Counted from the stretch's first letter, positions 1-10,765 are shown. The stretch: 64,000 nt of DNA from Mesorhabditis belari (GCA_958450365.1 CAUEEP010000267.1:42159-106158); one strand, 5' to 3'. Notes: generated by a model from the sequence alone, not told the origin. Made by a program: numbers and translations.

Positions 1-293
1 TGCGAGGAACACACTGACTGTTTATCTCAAGGCTCAAACTGTGCTGCTGGCTATTTACCGTAATCAACAAGATAGTTTGGATTCTTTTAGTTCGTTAAAA
101 TCTGGATAAAGGCACTGTACCACCCTCGGCATTTCTTTCGACCATTTTCCAATTCCACAATCAAATTGAACAATCACAGATCAAGATAAGATGAAAGCTG
201 AGTTAGGGAATCATACCGACACACAAATAGACAATACAATGCTAAAATTTTTCACTTTTTAGTTTCAATCATTTCATATCCCCGTTTTTACAG
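1..293. other. no gene recognised
   Basis: AT-rich sequence with only a 23-codon open frame starting near 191. No family, repeat or RNA match was seen. It may be the tail of an upstream intergenic region or an intron of a gene that starts outside the window. Confidence 0.4.
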
Positions 294-605
294 TTGAGGT
301 CCAAAACTCAAGGGAAACCACTCGTGAAACATTCAAACTATCCTTGGAAAGAACGAAAGAAATGGCGCTTTTGAAAGACAAAGTTCGGAAGACATTCGAA
401 AAACAAGTTCTCGCAAAAGAGGCTCGAGAGCATGATATACACCAAAAGCACGTTTTTTCTTTTTTTATAAAATTACTCAAATCTTTTCTAGGGGGTTACC
501 GCAAATTCGTTGAGTCTTTGAGTATCGGCATTCATTTGAGAAATATGCAAGCCCGAGTCGCCGTTTTTGTGGGAGACGAAGCGATTTGTATTCCGGCTGG
601 GAATG
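294..605 (+). CDS. possible N-terminal part of the Hsp70-like gene
   Basis: One frame is open from about 296 to 622. The first half is a charged, helical stretch (SLERTKEMALLKDKVRK) that I do not recognise. Residues encoded from about 515 on align with the start of Hsp70 ATPase domains: SIGIHLRNMQARVAVF sits where the family has IGIDLGTTYSCVGVF, followed by GDEAICIPAGNG where the family has a VEIIANDQGN-like stretch. The phosphate-binding Asp and the two Thr of the family motif are replaced by His, Asn and Met. A TTTTCTAG acceptor before 492 and a GTAGTT donor after 605 are possible, so the exon may be only 492-605. No phase-consistent link to the next certain exon at 1840 was found, and about 90 residues of a normal ATPase domain are missing in between. 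Assignment to the downstream gene is inference. Confidence 0.42.
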
Positions 606-840
606 GTAGTTTTTCGAGCTGAAGAGAGAATCAAAGAAAATTTAGGTCAAAACGTTTTCTCCGTGCCCTCGGAGCAAAGCGTCTTTTTGGATTCATTTCT
701 TGGGTCTTCAGAAAGCAGCACAAGTATGATCTTTGCACAACGTTAGTTACGTTAGAAATTGAGCCCGAGTTCCAATTGGTATTGGGTTGTAAACCTGGCT
801 TGAACCCAAATCCGAAACAATATTTATTGACAAACAAAAG
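606..840. other. unassigned stretch between Hsp70 pieces
   Basis: A - strand 68-codon open frame lies here but shows no family signature. In a normal Hsp70 this is where the IA/IB subdomain codons should be; I see none. Confidence 0.3.
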
Positions 841-1400
841 AGCAGTTTAATGGAAATAGTCTCCATTATTTGCGATGACTTTCGCCCATTTTACTGGCAA
901 TTAGCGGATTCCCCTCTGATAGAAAATTTTTGATTTCGAGCCAATATAGTCTTGGAGTCACTTTTTGAGGTCTTCTCTATTTTGAAAGTGCTTTCCATCC
1001 AGGGAATGTTGCATCGATTGGAAAAGATGGTAAGCTGTAGAACTGAGGTCAGGAGGGTAAGCTGTAGAACTGAGGTCAGGAGGGTAAGCTGTAGAACTGA
1101 GATCAGGAGAAAATGGTGGATGGGGTAAGAACTCCCAGTTCAACTCGTGGATTGTTGAGCGGTCAACTTTACGGTATTTGAACTGGCGTTCTCGTGTTTA
1201 AGAATAATCTTTTTCAAATTCAGGCGCTTTTCCTTAAGTTTCTCATCAAGTTTTTGAGCTGGTCGCGCCTTCAAATTTGTTTTTAAAAATTGGCTAAAGT
1301 TAAATTGTTTGTAGGACTGGATAGCATTTTGAAATTTGCAAATTAGCAAATTTGCTATTCATTAGACCTAGTTTCTCAGCGTTTTTCATTTTTAAATTTT
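841..1400 (-). mobile_element. mariner transposase remnant, C-terminal half
   Basis: Read on the - strand, three open pieces give the C-terminal half of a mariner (D,D34D class) transposase. The first, about 1220-1140, is ILKHENASSNTVKLTAQQ (family IILHDNARPHTAKLT). The second, about 1140-960, is WEFLPHPPFSPDLSS ... HLFQSMQHSLDGKHFQNRED. The third, about 930-841, is the terminal RGIR*LPVKWAKVIANNGDY. In-frame stops break it, and the catalytic Asp of the HDN motif is Glu here. Around the PDL motif a 27-bp segment is present three times in a row (about 1031-1111), adding two extra 9-residue copies of PDLSSTAYP. The N-terminal half and both terminal repeats are not visible. It sits inside the gap of the Hsp70-like gene. 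Confidence 0.78.
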
Positions 1401-1437
1401 AAAGAAAAGCCAGGGATAGCAACAAAGACGGAATGGT

Positions 1438-1520
1438 CCAAATGGGTTGGTGAACTCAATAAAATGAATAGCTTCAATCGATTCGCCGACCTCGAAAACC
1501 CCTGGAGACAAATTTAGAGC
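1438..1520 (-). repeat. dispersed repeat R1, minus-strand copy
   Basis: The reverse complement reads ...GGGGTTTTCGAGGTCGGCGA ... TATTCATTTTATTGAGTTC. The same ~80-bp block recurs at 13985-14075, 23708-23790, 56845-56935 and (partly) 57060-57160. Confidence 0.65.
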
Positions 1521-1839
1521 TGAATATCTTTTTGTGTCATCAACAAAACAAAAGGGAAATCAAAGGAGAAGAAAAACTTTGATCCCGAATTTGCTCGGAT
1601 TTTTGCTACAATTCTGCATTTTAAAAAGACTTTAAAGCTTTATTTTTATCTTGCTGATCAGCTGTCATCAGATCTTCTTTAGATAGACAATTAACCCGCG
1701 CCGGTGTGCTCTTTGAAATGGAAGAAATGTCACCAAGGACAAAGGCTTTAACAAGGCTTTTTCATGGATTAAATGTATGAACACGCCAAATCAGCTCTTT
1801 TATAATCTCTTAATTCACGCAACTACTACCAAATTTTAG
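1521..1839. other. unassigned; possible relic of an Hsp70 exon
   Basis: A short + frame near 1580-1640 reads FDPEFARIFATILHFKKTL. This resembles the family's F(S/F)PEEISAMVLQKMKETAE just before the segment encoded from 1840. No usable splice donor follows it, so I do not include it in the gene. Confidence 0.25.
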
Positions 1840-4800
1840 CAATCTTGCGAAGAATTTCTTGGAAGGCCGATTCACGAATGCGCATTCGCGATCCCAAGTT
1901 ATCTCTGCGATTTGGAAAAGCTGGAGATACGGAAAGCTGCAAAAAGTGCTGGTCTTCGAGTTTGCTACGGCTTATCAGAGCCGGTGGCCGCTGCTCTGGC
2001 TTCTGGGATCAAGAATTCAAGCAACAAGTCAAAGTACATCATGGTTTATCATTTGCGAGGTGGGTGAGCTTTGAAGGTTTCATTTTTTAACAGGGTTTAT
2101 TCTAGTTTTGTCAGTTTTCAAGGCTCAAGTCCATGAAATTGTTAATGTTAATGTTAATGTTAATAAAAATTACCGTAATCTCGCTTATTTTGATTCAATA
2201 AAACAACTTTTTCAATCTACCAAATATGCAAATATTGTTTGTAAATCACTTGCAAGTTTGCTGATTTAGGTGACGGTGTTATCGTATCGATTCTCGAGAT
2301 AAAAAAAGATCATTTCAAAGTGTTATCAACATCAAAAAGTAGCACCGGTAGTCAAGCTCTTGAAATAGAGTTGGCCGTTTATTTAATGAGAAAAATCAAA
2401 AAGGATTTCAACGAAACGCTCACTTTTGAACGAGCTCGTCGTCGACTTTTACTCGCATGCGAACAAGCAAAGATTGATTTGACTCAACACGAAACGGTTT
2501 ATTAGATTTTTAAACTATTGGGTTGATGAATTGAAAACTGCCGGCTATTGTCATATGTGATAGTTTGAGCACTTTCTTCAAACGAAACCCATTTTGATGT
2601 CAATGGAAAAGTTGGGATGAACAAAGATGACAATTCTCCTTTTAAGTCACCTCTAGAAGTCCACTCTTTTAATATTTTTAATTTTTTGGAAAGATTCGAA
2701 CAAAAGGAACAGCTACGAAAGCTACGAAGCTCCACCTCTTTTTCTGTGTAGATTTTTCGTAGCTGCCCCTTTTGTTTGAAATTCCTTACGAAGCTAAAAG
2801 CTAAAAGATATTCAGCTGAATGGGCAAAGGGGATACTCTGAAAGTATAGTTATATCGATCATTTCATTGTATCAAAGTTCGTTATCTCGAAATTCGACTG
2901 TATCTATAAAAGCCCGATGCTTATTGATAAATTTAGCCATAAGTTCCTTATTGATATTATTTTGTGGCTATATTAAGTAAAAACTCTGCTCCAGAAGGGA
3001 TCACTATTGGGTTGGGTGAATTGAAAACTGCCGGCTATTGTCATATGTCACAGTTTGAGCACTTTCTTCAAAAGAAACTCATTTTGGTGTCAATGGAAAA
3101 GTTGTAGAGAATCAAAAATCAAGCTTATATCCAAATTTTCAGAACGATTCAAAAACTGGTTTTCAAGAAAGGCAAGAAATTTACGAATTTTCACAAAACT
3201 TGCATTTTAAGCGAAACTACTAAGTGTATCTTTTTGGAAATTTGGCTATAAGCCTAATTTTTGATTCTCTACAACTTTTCTATTGACACCAAAACGGGTT
3301 TCTTTTGAAGAAAGTGCTCAAACTGGGACATCTCCAGTCTTCCATTTTTGAGTCTCACACTTGTCTCACACACAAACCAAAATCCTACTACGAAAGAGGA
3401 ATCCACAAATTGCCTGTAAAATGGGCAGAAGTCGTCAATAATAATGGAAATTATTCAACATAAAACCATGAATTCATTCCAAATAATTGGATTGAATTGA
3501 TGGCTTTATGTTGAATAAATTTTAGTTCAAAGTCCGGCAGTTTTCAATTCACCAACCCAATAAGAATATAAATTTAGGCGTTAATCAACATTCCATCGTT
3601 GAAACTTTTTGACTTTAAAATCACGATCAAACGAAAGAAATTTGAATGGATTTGTCGGGACGTTTTTAAAGAAATGATAGCTCCGATAGATGTGGCTCTA
3701 AAAATGGCAAATCTAAAGGCAAAACAGGTTTGGCTGACTTTAATTATGCATTTGATTTAAATCTGCATTTGATTTAAATCCACGGTTTGCTTATTTTCAT
3801 GATTTAACAAGTAACTCGTTTCTTTTTTAGATTTCTTTTTCAGATTTCTTTTTCAGATTGACGACTTACTAGTACTTGGCCATTCGACTCAAATTCAGAG
3901 GATTCAAGAACTTTTGAAAAGCAAAGTGAAATGTGAACACAAAAGTGCTGTAAACTCGGATGAAATGGTGGTTGAAGGTGCGGCGATTCAGGTGAGTAAT
4001 TCAGGTCTCTTTGTAAATTTGTTTGATTTAATTGCTCAGTGGAATCGGATTTAAGTTTCTAGTCAACAATGAATGACAACAATGAATGCATTGTTGTCAT
4101 TCATTGTTGTCATTCATTATTGTCATTCATTGTTGTCATTCATTGTTGACTAGAAACTTAAATCCGATTCCACTGAGCAATTAAATCAAACAAATTTACA
4201 AAGAGACCTGAATTATTGTAATTTCAGGCAGCTAAACTCGGAGGCTACATTTCAAAGCGCTTAACCCAGTTGAGTTTCCGAGATGCAACCGCTCTGTCAT
4301 TGGGTGTCCGATTTCGAGGCAATCTCATGAAAGTTGTGATCCCGAAAGATTCACCGATTCCAATTTCAAAACAAATCACTTGCACAACAACGTACGATGG
4401 ACAAAGCAGCATGGAGATACAGGTGAATTTCAAAAAGAACAAGTTACTCAAAAGAAATGTGTTTTTAGATCTATGAAGGTGAAAGAGCAATGGCATCAGC
4501 TAACAGATTGCTGGGGACTTTACAATATAAAATTCGTCGTGGAGAAAAGGGGTTCGTTCATGCGACTGTGAGTTTCAACGTGCATCGAAGAGGCGAATTG
4601 GAAGTGTTTATTGAGGATCCGCTCACAAACGACTCGAATTTTCTCTCACTTCGACAATTGCGAGATGGTTTTTATGAAGCGGTAAATTATTGTTTAAATG
4701 TGAACTTCACAGGATTAAGATAAAGTTTATGTACTAGACAAAATTCCAAGCCGAACCTAATTCCACCTTCGTTTTCTTGACCAATTCTTGGCCGATTGCT

Positions 4801-5532
4801 CTGAAATTTTCTCTATAAGCTGAGAATGTCGATTTCTATTTGTAGAGAAAATTTCAGAGCAATCGGTCAAGAATTGGCCAAGAAAACAAAGGTGGAATTA
4901 GGTTTGGATTGGAATTTTCCCATTTCTAGTTAGCAGTATTGTACCGTTGGGTCAAATCACGACTAGGGGAAAAGGGATATGTAAATTTGCGTGAACAAAA
5001 GTCACAAGAGTTGGCCAAGAAGGTGGAATTAGGTTCGGATTGGAATTTTCCTATGTCTGTACTCGTGCTCCTTAATATAATTCACCTCACCAGCCTTAAA
5101 TTACGGGACTTTTACATAATTGTTCATACCTTAAGCTTAGGTGAGAGATAATTAAGAGATAAGAATGGATCTTGGTCTGAATTTTTAAATTTACAATTCT
5201 TAAATTTAGGATGAAGTCAAAAGAGTGATCCAAGAAGCAAATAATCACGCTAAAGAGGATCAAGAATTCATCAAAAAAAACATTATACTGTCGGAGCTCG
5301 ATGATTTGGCTTTTCAAATGGCAAATAATTTGAAAAGAGAGGTTTGTGAATTTTTAAGCTTAAATTTATTTCATGAAAATGACATTAAGCTTGAGTAGAG
5401 AGTTTCCAATTGAATCCTTGGGTTGCAGGCAAGGTCGCAGGCAAGCAAGCAAGCAAGTAGGCAAGCAAGCAAGCAAGTAGGCAAGTAGGCAAGCAAGCAA
5501 GTAGGCAAGCAAGCAAGCAAGCAAGCAAGTAG

Positions 5533-5573
<41 letters not shown>

Positions 5574-6336
5574 TAGGCAAGCAAGCAAGCAAGCAAGTAG
5601 GCAAGCAAACAAGTAGGCAAAGCAAGATCTCGTCTTGTCCAGAAGCTAGGTTCATTTCTGATTTCTGGCAGACCTACAGAGAGTTTCCAATTGAATCCTT
5701 GGTTTGCAGGCAAGCAAGCAAGCAAGCAAGCAAAGCAAGGTCTTGACTTGACCAGAAGCTATGTTCATGTCTGATTTCCGACGAACCAGAGACCTACAAG
5801 GGAATAAGGAGTTTCTAGGCAATCATGCCAATCAAAGAAGCGGCTATTTTTCAGAAATTGATGGAGTTTTTTGGAATTTGTTTTATAATTGCTTTCTATA
5901 GTGATAGGTTTGTCAAAAATCGCGTTTTTCCGATGCATTCTGCAAAAACTAAAACCGGATTCGAAAGCAGCGTAAAAAAACGGCATCGGATAGACTAGTT
6001 CTCATTTGGAAAGGCCACAGTGATTTAGTATCATTCCCTCGCTAGAAAATAAATCAGAAGCCAGCTCATAAAAGCCAAATTCTGCTTTGAATTCAAAAAT
6101 ACCTTTAAAACAATTCTAAACTTGAGTACGATTCACCGGAAAGAAAATTTCGAGAATTTTAGTTTTCAAAACTTGGAGAACCCTGGCTGACTTTGATCTC
6201 AAATCGTGGATACGAGGAGATGCGTTGGATTCACGAACATTCAGCTACGAAATCTAGGAGTGTTCTTGAAGTGAGACTTGATGCTTTGAAAAGATTTTGT
6301 GCGATAGCCAAGAGAAGAAAGACAAGATGGCCCTAG
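1840..6336 (+). CDS. divergent Hsp70-like protein, 8 in-phase exons
   Basis: Exons: 1840-2059, 2270-2496, 3578-3727, 3857-3991, 4228-4422, 4469-4681, 5210-5341, 6163-6336. All junctions are GT..AG and keep one frame (1,446 nt, ending at TAG). The order follows Hsp70. First come the ATPase subdomain (RPIHECAFAIPSYLCDLEK, then GLSEPVAAALASG) and the IIB region with RARRRLLLACEQAK. Then come FEWICRDVFKEMIAPIDVAL and DDLLVLGHSTQIQRIQELL. The substrate-binding domain (SFRDATALSLGVRFRG ... IYEGERAMASANRLLG) follows, and last the C-terminal helices, ending in RRKTRWP without an EEVD tail. The family's DLGGG motif is replaced by HLRGD and the N-terminal DLGTT by HLRNM, so normal ATP hydrolysis is unlikely. 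Introns hold mariners and palindromes. It could be a pseudo-ATPase chaperone-like gene or a decaying copy; the intact downstream frame favours a gene that was functional recently. Confidence 0.85.
2518..2616 (+). mobile_element. mariner family B, 5' end fragment
   Basis: Starts with TTGGGTTGATGAATTG after a TA and matches the first ~100 bp of the family B elements described at 3007, 29544, 31756, 39029 and 63064. It is cut off at about 2616, where the repeat R3 begins. Confidence 0.7.
2617..3003 (+). repeat. repeat R3 (pogo/Tigger-like), truncated copy
   Basis: Nearly identical to 37925-38222 plus 38949-39026. Its right terminal part, about 2870-2906 (GTTCGTTATCTCGAAATTCG ACTGTA), has the look of a pogo/Tigger terminal repeat. 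The left terminus is missing here but present in the second copy near 37755. This copy lacks the piggyBac insertion found in the other. Confidence 0.65.
3007..3560 (+). mobile_element. mariner family B, 554-bp internally rearranged copy
   Basis: Terminal inverted repeats TTGGGTTGGGTGAATTG / CAATTCACCAACCCAA are flanked by TA on both sides. Inside, arms of about 80-90 bp (3055-3135 and 3246-3340) are inverted copies of each other. Only the transposase tail survives (YYERGIHKLPVKWAEVVNNNGN). It is inserted in the third visible intron of the Hsp70-like gene, between exons 2496 and 3578. Confidence 0.85.
3998..4215. repeat. near-perfect palindrome inside an Hsp70 intron
   Basis: Two arms of about 95 bp, starting TAATTCAGGTCTCTTTG and ending CAAAGAGACCTGAATTA, flank a short centre of ATTGTTGTC-type repeats. 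The palindrome fills nearly the whole intron 3992-4227. Confidence 0.9.
4738..5060. repeat. inverted repeat plus a third direct half copy
   Basis: 4738-4825 and 4838-4925 are inverted copies (AATTCCAAGCCGAACCTAAT against ATTAGGTTTGGATTGGAATT). A further copy of the right arm end lies at about 5005-5055. All are inside the intron 4682-5209. Confidence 0.8.
5398..5785. repeat. GCAA-rich tandem repeat within a tandem duplication
   Basis: Two copies of a unit starting GAGTTTCCAATTGAATCC (about 5400 and 5680) each contain a run of GCAA/GTAGGCAA repeats, long in the first (about 5427-5622) and short in the second (5708-5742). Each run is followed by a similar CCAGAAGCTA tail. It lies in the last intron of the Hsp70-like gene. 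Open frames across it are artefacts of the repeat. Confidence 0.85.
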
Positions 6337-6929
6337 AATAGTTTCATATTTCTTTCCGTGAATCTCTATAGCTTTTCAAATTCAAATATTCCCCATTGAA
6401 TCTATAAATTTTAGCATAATTTATTGCTCTTTGTTTCATTATTAGGATTTTGCAGTTGTTCTTAAAATCTCTGTTTGGAAAGCTCCTTTCGTTCTAGACT
6501 TTCCTGGAATTATGTTTTTTAGATTTTGTTCAACTGTAACTCTTGTTTTTTTGTTGTTTTTTTTGTTTGACTTTTGTGATAAACAATTTTATAGTCAAAA
6601 CAAAAGTAATGAAGAGAATGTAGAACATTCAGCCGTCGTAGCCGATCGGATAGGAGGCTTGGCTCCTAGTCGGGAGGTTAAGGCTTTAATCCTAGCGGCT
6701 AGAAAGATTGGTTCTTTTTCCCGTTATTATGGGAAAAGAACCCGTTTCTCTCGTTATTATGGGTTTTTTTCTTAACAACATTTCGGCAATAGGGGTAATT
6801 AGGTGTAAAAATTTCCTCCATTGTGTTGTCATTCATTATTCGTGTCGAATAAATCTACTTTATTCAGATCTGTCTTTGTTTATCGGTAAAAGCTACGTGA
6901 CATTTATGTTCCTTGTGAGTTTCCTGAGT
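6337..6929. other. 3' flank of the Hsp70-like gene with a tRNA-like scrap
   Basis: AT-rich sequence after the stop codon. At about 6632-6705, GTCGTAGCCGATCGGATAGG ... TTAAGGCTTTAATCC resembles a decayed tRNA-derived sequence with a recognisable A-box-like part. No polyadenylation signal could be singled out with confidence. Confidence 0.35.
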
Positions 6930-9670
6930 CTTTGTCTTGTGTCTTATATGTCTGCTGAAACAATTAAAAATTGTAAATTTATCTGTACCTTCTTTGCCTT
7001 CTGCATCTTCTTTGTCTGTAGAGAAAAAACTCTTTCAAATCTTTCCTTACTTAGTACAACTCAATAGCCACTCAAGGATTATGGACATCATTCTTTGTCC
7101 CGGCCTCTTCTCCCACCTGTCCAAGACGATCTAATCCAATGAAATCTGAAACCGTAAACAATCACCACACTCTAGTCAAACAGGGCAGAACACACTCAAA
7201 TTGTGATCAATCAACGTTCTCCCGATTCCTGATCTCATTCATTTTAACTTCATCGTTGAATGCTTTATCTATGTTCTGTGTATGCATTATGTCTTGTGAA
7301 ACAATTAAACATTATAAATTTATCTGTACCTTCTTTGCCTTCTGCATCTTCTCTGTCTGTAGATAAAAACTCTTTCAAATCTTTCTTTATTTGGTACAAC
7401 TAAATAGCCACTCAAGGATTATAGACATCATTCTTTCTCCCAGCCTCTTCTCTTACCTGTCCAAGACGATCTATTGTCAATGCTGATAGCATGGGATTCA
7501 AAAAGAATGTTATATTATCTTTGTTCTTTATGCCTAACATTGTGGCTTTACAGCTAGTGTCAAAATAAACAGCCAATTATATTCTTTGAGAGTTAAACTC
7601 TGTTACCAAAACTGACTCAACAAACAATTTCAACTTTCCGTCACATCTTTAAGTGCATTTCACTTATATTTCATTGCAAACTTTTATTAGAATCTTGAAA
7701 GGAAAGGAATTATGATTGAATTGAAATGAATTATGATTTGAGAATGGAAATGCTATAAAGATTATGCAAAAAACATCTCAAGATTATGCAAGGATAGATC
7801 AGAGTTCAGTCTAGAAATCTATGGCTTTGAGAGAGAAATAGGCGAATAATAAAATAACCGTAAGCATAAGGGATAAGCATTTATCGTTATGTGAATCGTT
7901 GCACATAAAAGAATCTCAAAATCTCATGAGAGTTAAATTCAAAGCAAAAAGAGTCAGTCTTGTCTCACAGTAGTCTCACAAGTGTCTCACAAGTATAAAA
8001 TTTGGTTATATCTTTTCTTAGATGCTCCAGATGGGGCACGTTTATAGTTTAGAGCATAAAGTAAACTCTAGAGAACAACTTTCCCAATAAACCTGGGATT
8101 TTTTTTTGGTTAAATTTTTTAATTTGATATACTGATAGATTGATTTAAAGATTTGAACTCTCTATAAAACTAAATAATAAAATTTTACAACCGATTACAA
8201 TGGAATGATTTGGCTTTTAACTGGATGGCACATTTTAGGGTTTAGTTTGGCAATTTAAGCAAAAGCGGAATACCGGTAAAGGGATCAAAAACTGAAAATC
8301 AAATAAAGAACAGAATAAATTGAATTGAAGATAGAAAATCAAGCGTTGACTCCACTGATCGTGTCCAGAATATGAATCGTTGAGCGCGGGAAATCAGGCT
8401 TTTCTTCCAATGGCCGACGGAACTAAACGGTATCTTCTTTGCCTTCTTCTATGCATCTTCTCTGTCTATAGATAAAAACTCTTTCAAATCTTTCTTTACT
8501 TGGTTTTTTTTGGCTTTCCTATTCCTTGGTACAACTAAATAGCCACTCAAGGATTATGGACATCATTCTTTATCCCGGCTTCTTCTCTTACCTGTCCAAG
8601 ACGAGCTAATCCAATACTGATAGCATGGGATTCAAAAAGAATGTTATATTATCTTTGTTCTCTATGCTTTACATTGTGACTTTTCAGCTAGTGTAAAAAT
8701 AAATAGTCAATTATATTCTTTGAGAGTTAAACTCTAGTACCAAAACTGACTCAACAAACAATTTCAACTTTCCGTCACATTTTTAAGTTCATTTCACTTA
8801 TATTTCATTGCAAACTTTTATTAGAATCTTGAAAGGAAAGGAATTATGATTTGAGAATGGAAATGCTATATATTGGGTTGATGCATAATTATCCGGACTT
8901 CTTTTATTAAAGATTTTATTTAACAAAAAATAACATAAATAGTTAGAAAAATATGTTTAATTGATTATTCTGGAGCATATTCACCGCCTACATCAATAAC
9001 TGATTGCCATTTGCTTGGAAGACGATCGATTCCACGAGCGAAGAATAAACGATCTTTGGAGGCAATCCACGCTTTAACATCGTCTATCAAGTCATCCAAA
9101 TCGTTGTAGATCTTATTTGTTTGCCAATTTTTGAGCGATCGATTGACGTGGTAGTCCGTTGGGGCTTCTCCAGTTCTTTGAGATCGCGAAACGACTCTGC
9201 GGCAGACCATCCCTTTTCGAAGTGGTAGAGCATGATATGGCGAAGATGGATATGATTGTCGACACGCATTTTGTTCACTAAAGAATAACGAATATTTAAA
9301 AAAAAAGAAATAGACAAAAAGCTTTCAAAACAAAAAAGATACAAGCACGCAAAAAGAAGTCCGGATAATTATGCATCAACCCAATAGATTATGCAAAAAA
9401 CATCTCAAGATTATGCAAAGATAGATCAGAGTTCAGTCTAGAAATATAATGCTTTGAAATTGTAAATTTATATGTATCTTCTTTGCTTTCTTCTATGCAT
9501 CTCCTCTGTCTGTAGATAAAAAACTCTTTCAAATCTTTCCTTACTTAGTACAACTCAATAGCCACTCAAGGATTATGGACATCATTCTTTGTCCCAGCCT
9601 CTTTTCTTACCTGTCCAAGACGATCTAATTCAATTGTCAATGCTGATAGCATGGGATTCAAAAACAATGT
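6930..9670. repeat. R4 cassette, four copies in the intergenic region
   Basis: A ~200-bp unit (TGTACCTTCTTTGCCTTCTG ... CACCTGTCCAAGACGA) occurs at about 6930-7135, 7272-7480, 8425-8620 and 9455-9650. Copies at 7272 and 8425 are followed by a second shared unit starting TGCTGATAGCATGGGATTC (7478-7830 and 8612-8870 continued at 9387-9450). The fourth is followed by only its first ~40 bp. I see no protein signature in it. Confidence 0.8.
8873..9384 (-). mobile_element. mariner, 512-bp internal deletion derivative
   Basis: Terminal inverted repeats of at least 32 bp, perfectly matched, start TTGGGTTGATGCATAATTAT. TA duplications lie at 8871-8872 and 9385-9386. The - strand encodes a transposase start (MRVDNHIHLRHIMLYHFEKG). 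After a deletion it then encodes the extreme C-terminus (VNRSLKNWQTNKIYNDLDDL ... RLPSKWQSVIDVGGEY) in another frame. All three catalytic Asp regions are deleted, so it is non-autonomous. Its insertion point is visible by comparison with the paralogous empty site near 7755. Confidence 0.9.
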
Positions 9671-9843
9671 TATATTCATAATTCAAGCGATTCTTTAAAT
9701 TTTAAAGTTTTAATTAAATTGTGACCAGTTTAAAAGTTTTTGAGTTTAAAATTAAAAACTTAGAGCATGGAAATGTCATGATTATCCAGAACGCTTACAG
9801 TTTAGTTTTCACAGTTTCCGATAGACTTCGGAAAGCAGAACTT

Positions 9844-10190
9844 AACCAAAACCAAAACCACCAAAACCAAAAAGAGATCAAAACCAAAACCAAAAAGAGA
9901 TCAAAACCAAAACCAAAACCAAAACTAACCAAAACTCGCCAATATCTCGCGATTGGGAGGAGCTAGCGAAAATCTGTTTGCAGATTTGAAATCAGCGTCC
10001 AAAAATCTATCCCATAGGCTATTTTTTTGTTTCGAAATTTCGAGGGTGTGTTTTGGTCCTTTTTTCGGCCGCGAGATTTTGGGGAGTGAGAAAAAGCGAA
10101 AGGCATGTTAATTTATTGAGTTTTGGTTTGTTTTGGTGTTTTGGTTTTGGTTTTGGTTTTGGTCTGTTTTGGTTTTGGTTTTGTTTGCCG
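9844..10190. repeat. (CCAAAA)n and inverted (TTTTGG)n tracts
   Basis: Irregular AAAACC repeats at about 9844-9933 face an inverted TTTTGG tract at about 10117-10187, with 180 bp between them. Flanks also show weak inverted similarity (TTCGGAAAGCAGAACTT against TTTGCCGAACTCTAG). Confidence 0.75.
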
Positions 10191-10319
10191 AACTCTAGTT
10201 TCCGAATCAACTCCCTTACTCGAAAGTAAAGCAAAACATCCAGCTTTCTTATTATAAACTCAGAAAACAGTAAAACACTTTTAAAATCAAGTTAGGACAA
10301 TTTTGAAGGCCCAGCAAAA

Positions 10320-10765
10320 ATGCTAACAATCGCAACAGTAGGATTAGTCCAAATCTGATAAGCCAAAGATAATTCGACGCAGAATTTCAGGCTGATTCTG
10401 AATCTGCTTTCTGTTTTTGCAAAATAGCTTTCTATAAAAAGTTATACGTATTTTAAGTTTCAGAGTGAAAATGCAAAAATTTGGAGCCGAATAGATTGCC
10501 TTTATAACCGTTCTCGGGTTTTAGATGTGAACTAATGACATAGTGGATAAAACGCTTGCTTACAAGACGAGCCCTGCATTTTTTGCTTGAGTTTGATTTG
10601 TTTTTGGCAAAACTTTTGTTTTGTTTAAAACTTAAAACAAGTATAACTTTTTATAGAAAGCTATTTTGCAAAAACAGAAAGCAAATTCAAAATCAGCTTC
10701 ATATTCTGCGTCGAATTGTCTATGGCTTATCACATTTGGATAAATCCTACTGTTGCTTTTCCCTT
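10320..10765. repeat. SINE-like core, two inverted copies
   Basis: Two copies of a ~100-bp core (CGACGCAGAATTTCAGGCTG ... TTTTTGCAAAATAGCTTTC) face each other at 10360-10450 and 10620-10720. An A-box-like ATAGTGGATAAAACGCTTGC lies between them at about 10540. The same core lies next to tRNA-like heads at 27290, 27990, 42560 and 46725. Confidence 0.6.

Noticed and set aside
5366..5725. Cys/Leu/Ala-rich frames such as CLLACLLAYLLAC that look like membrane proteins
   Set aside because: Reverse-strand translation of the GCAA microsatellite inside an Hsp70 intron.
6708..7067. Hydrophobic 119-codon + frame that could be a membrane protein
   Set aside because: It runs through the R4 cassette, whose other copies do not keep the frame.
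9844..10190. Telomere-like repeats
   Set aside because: The AAAACC unit is irregular and inverted within 200 bp, and does not match the TTAGGC or TTAGGG types.
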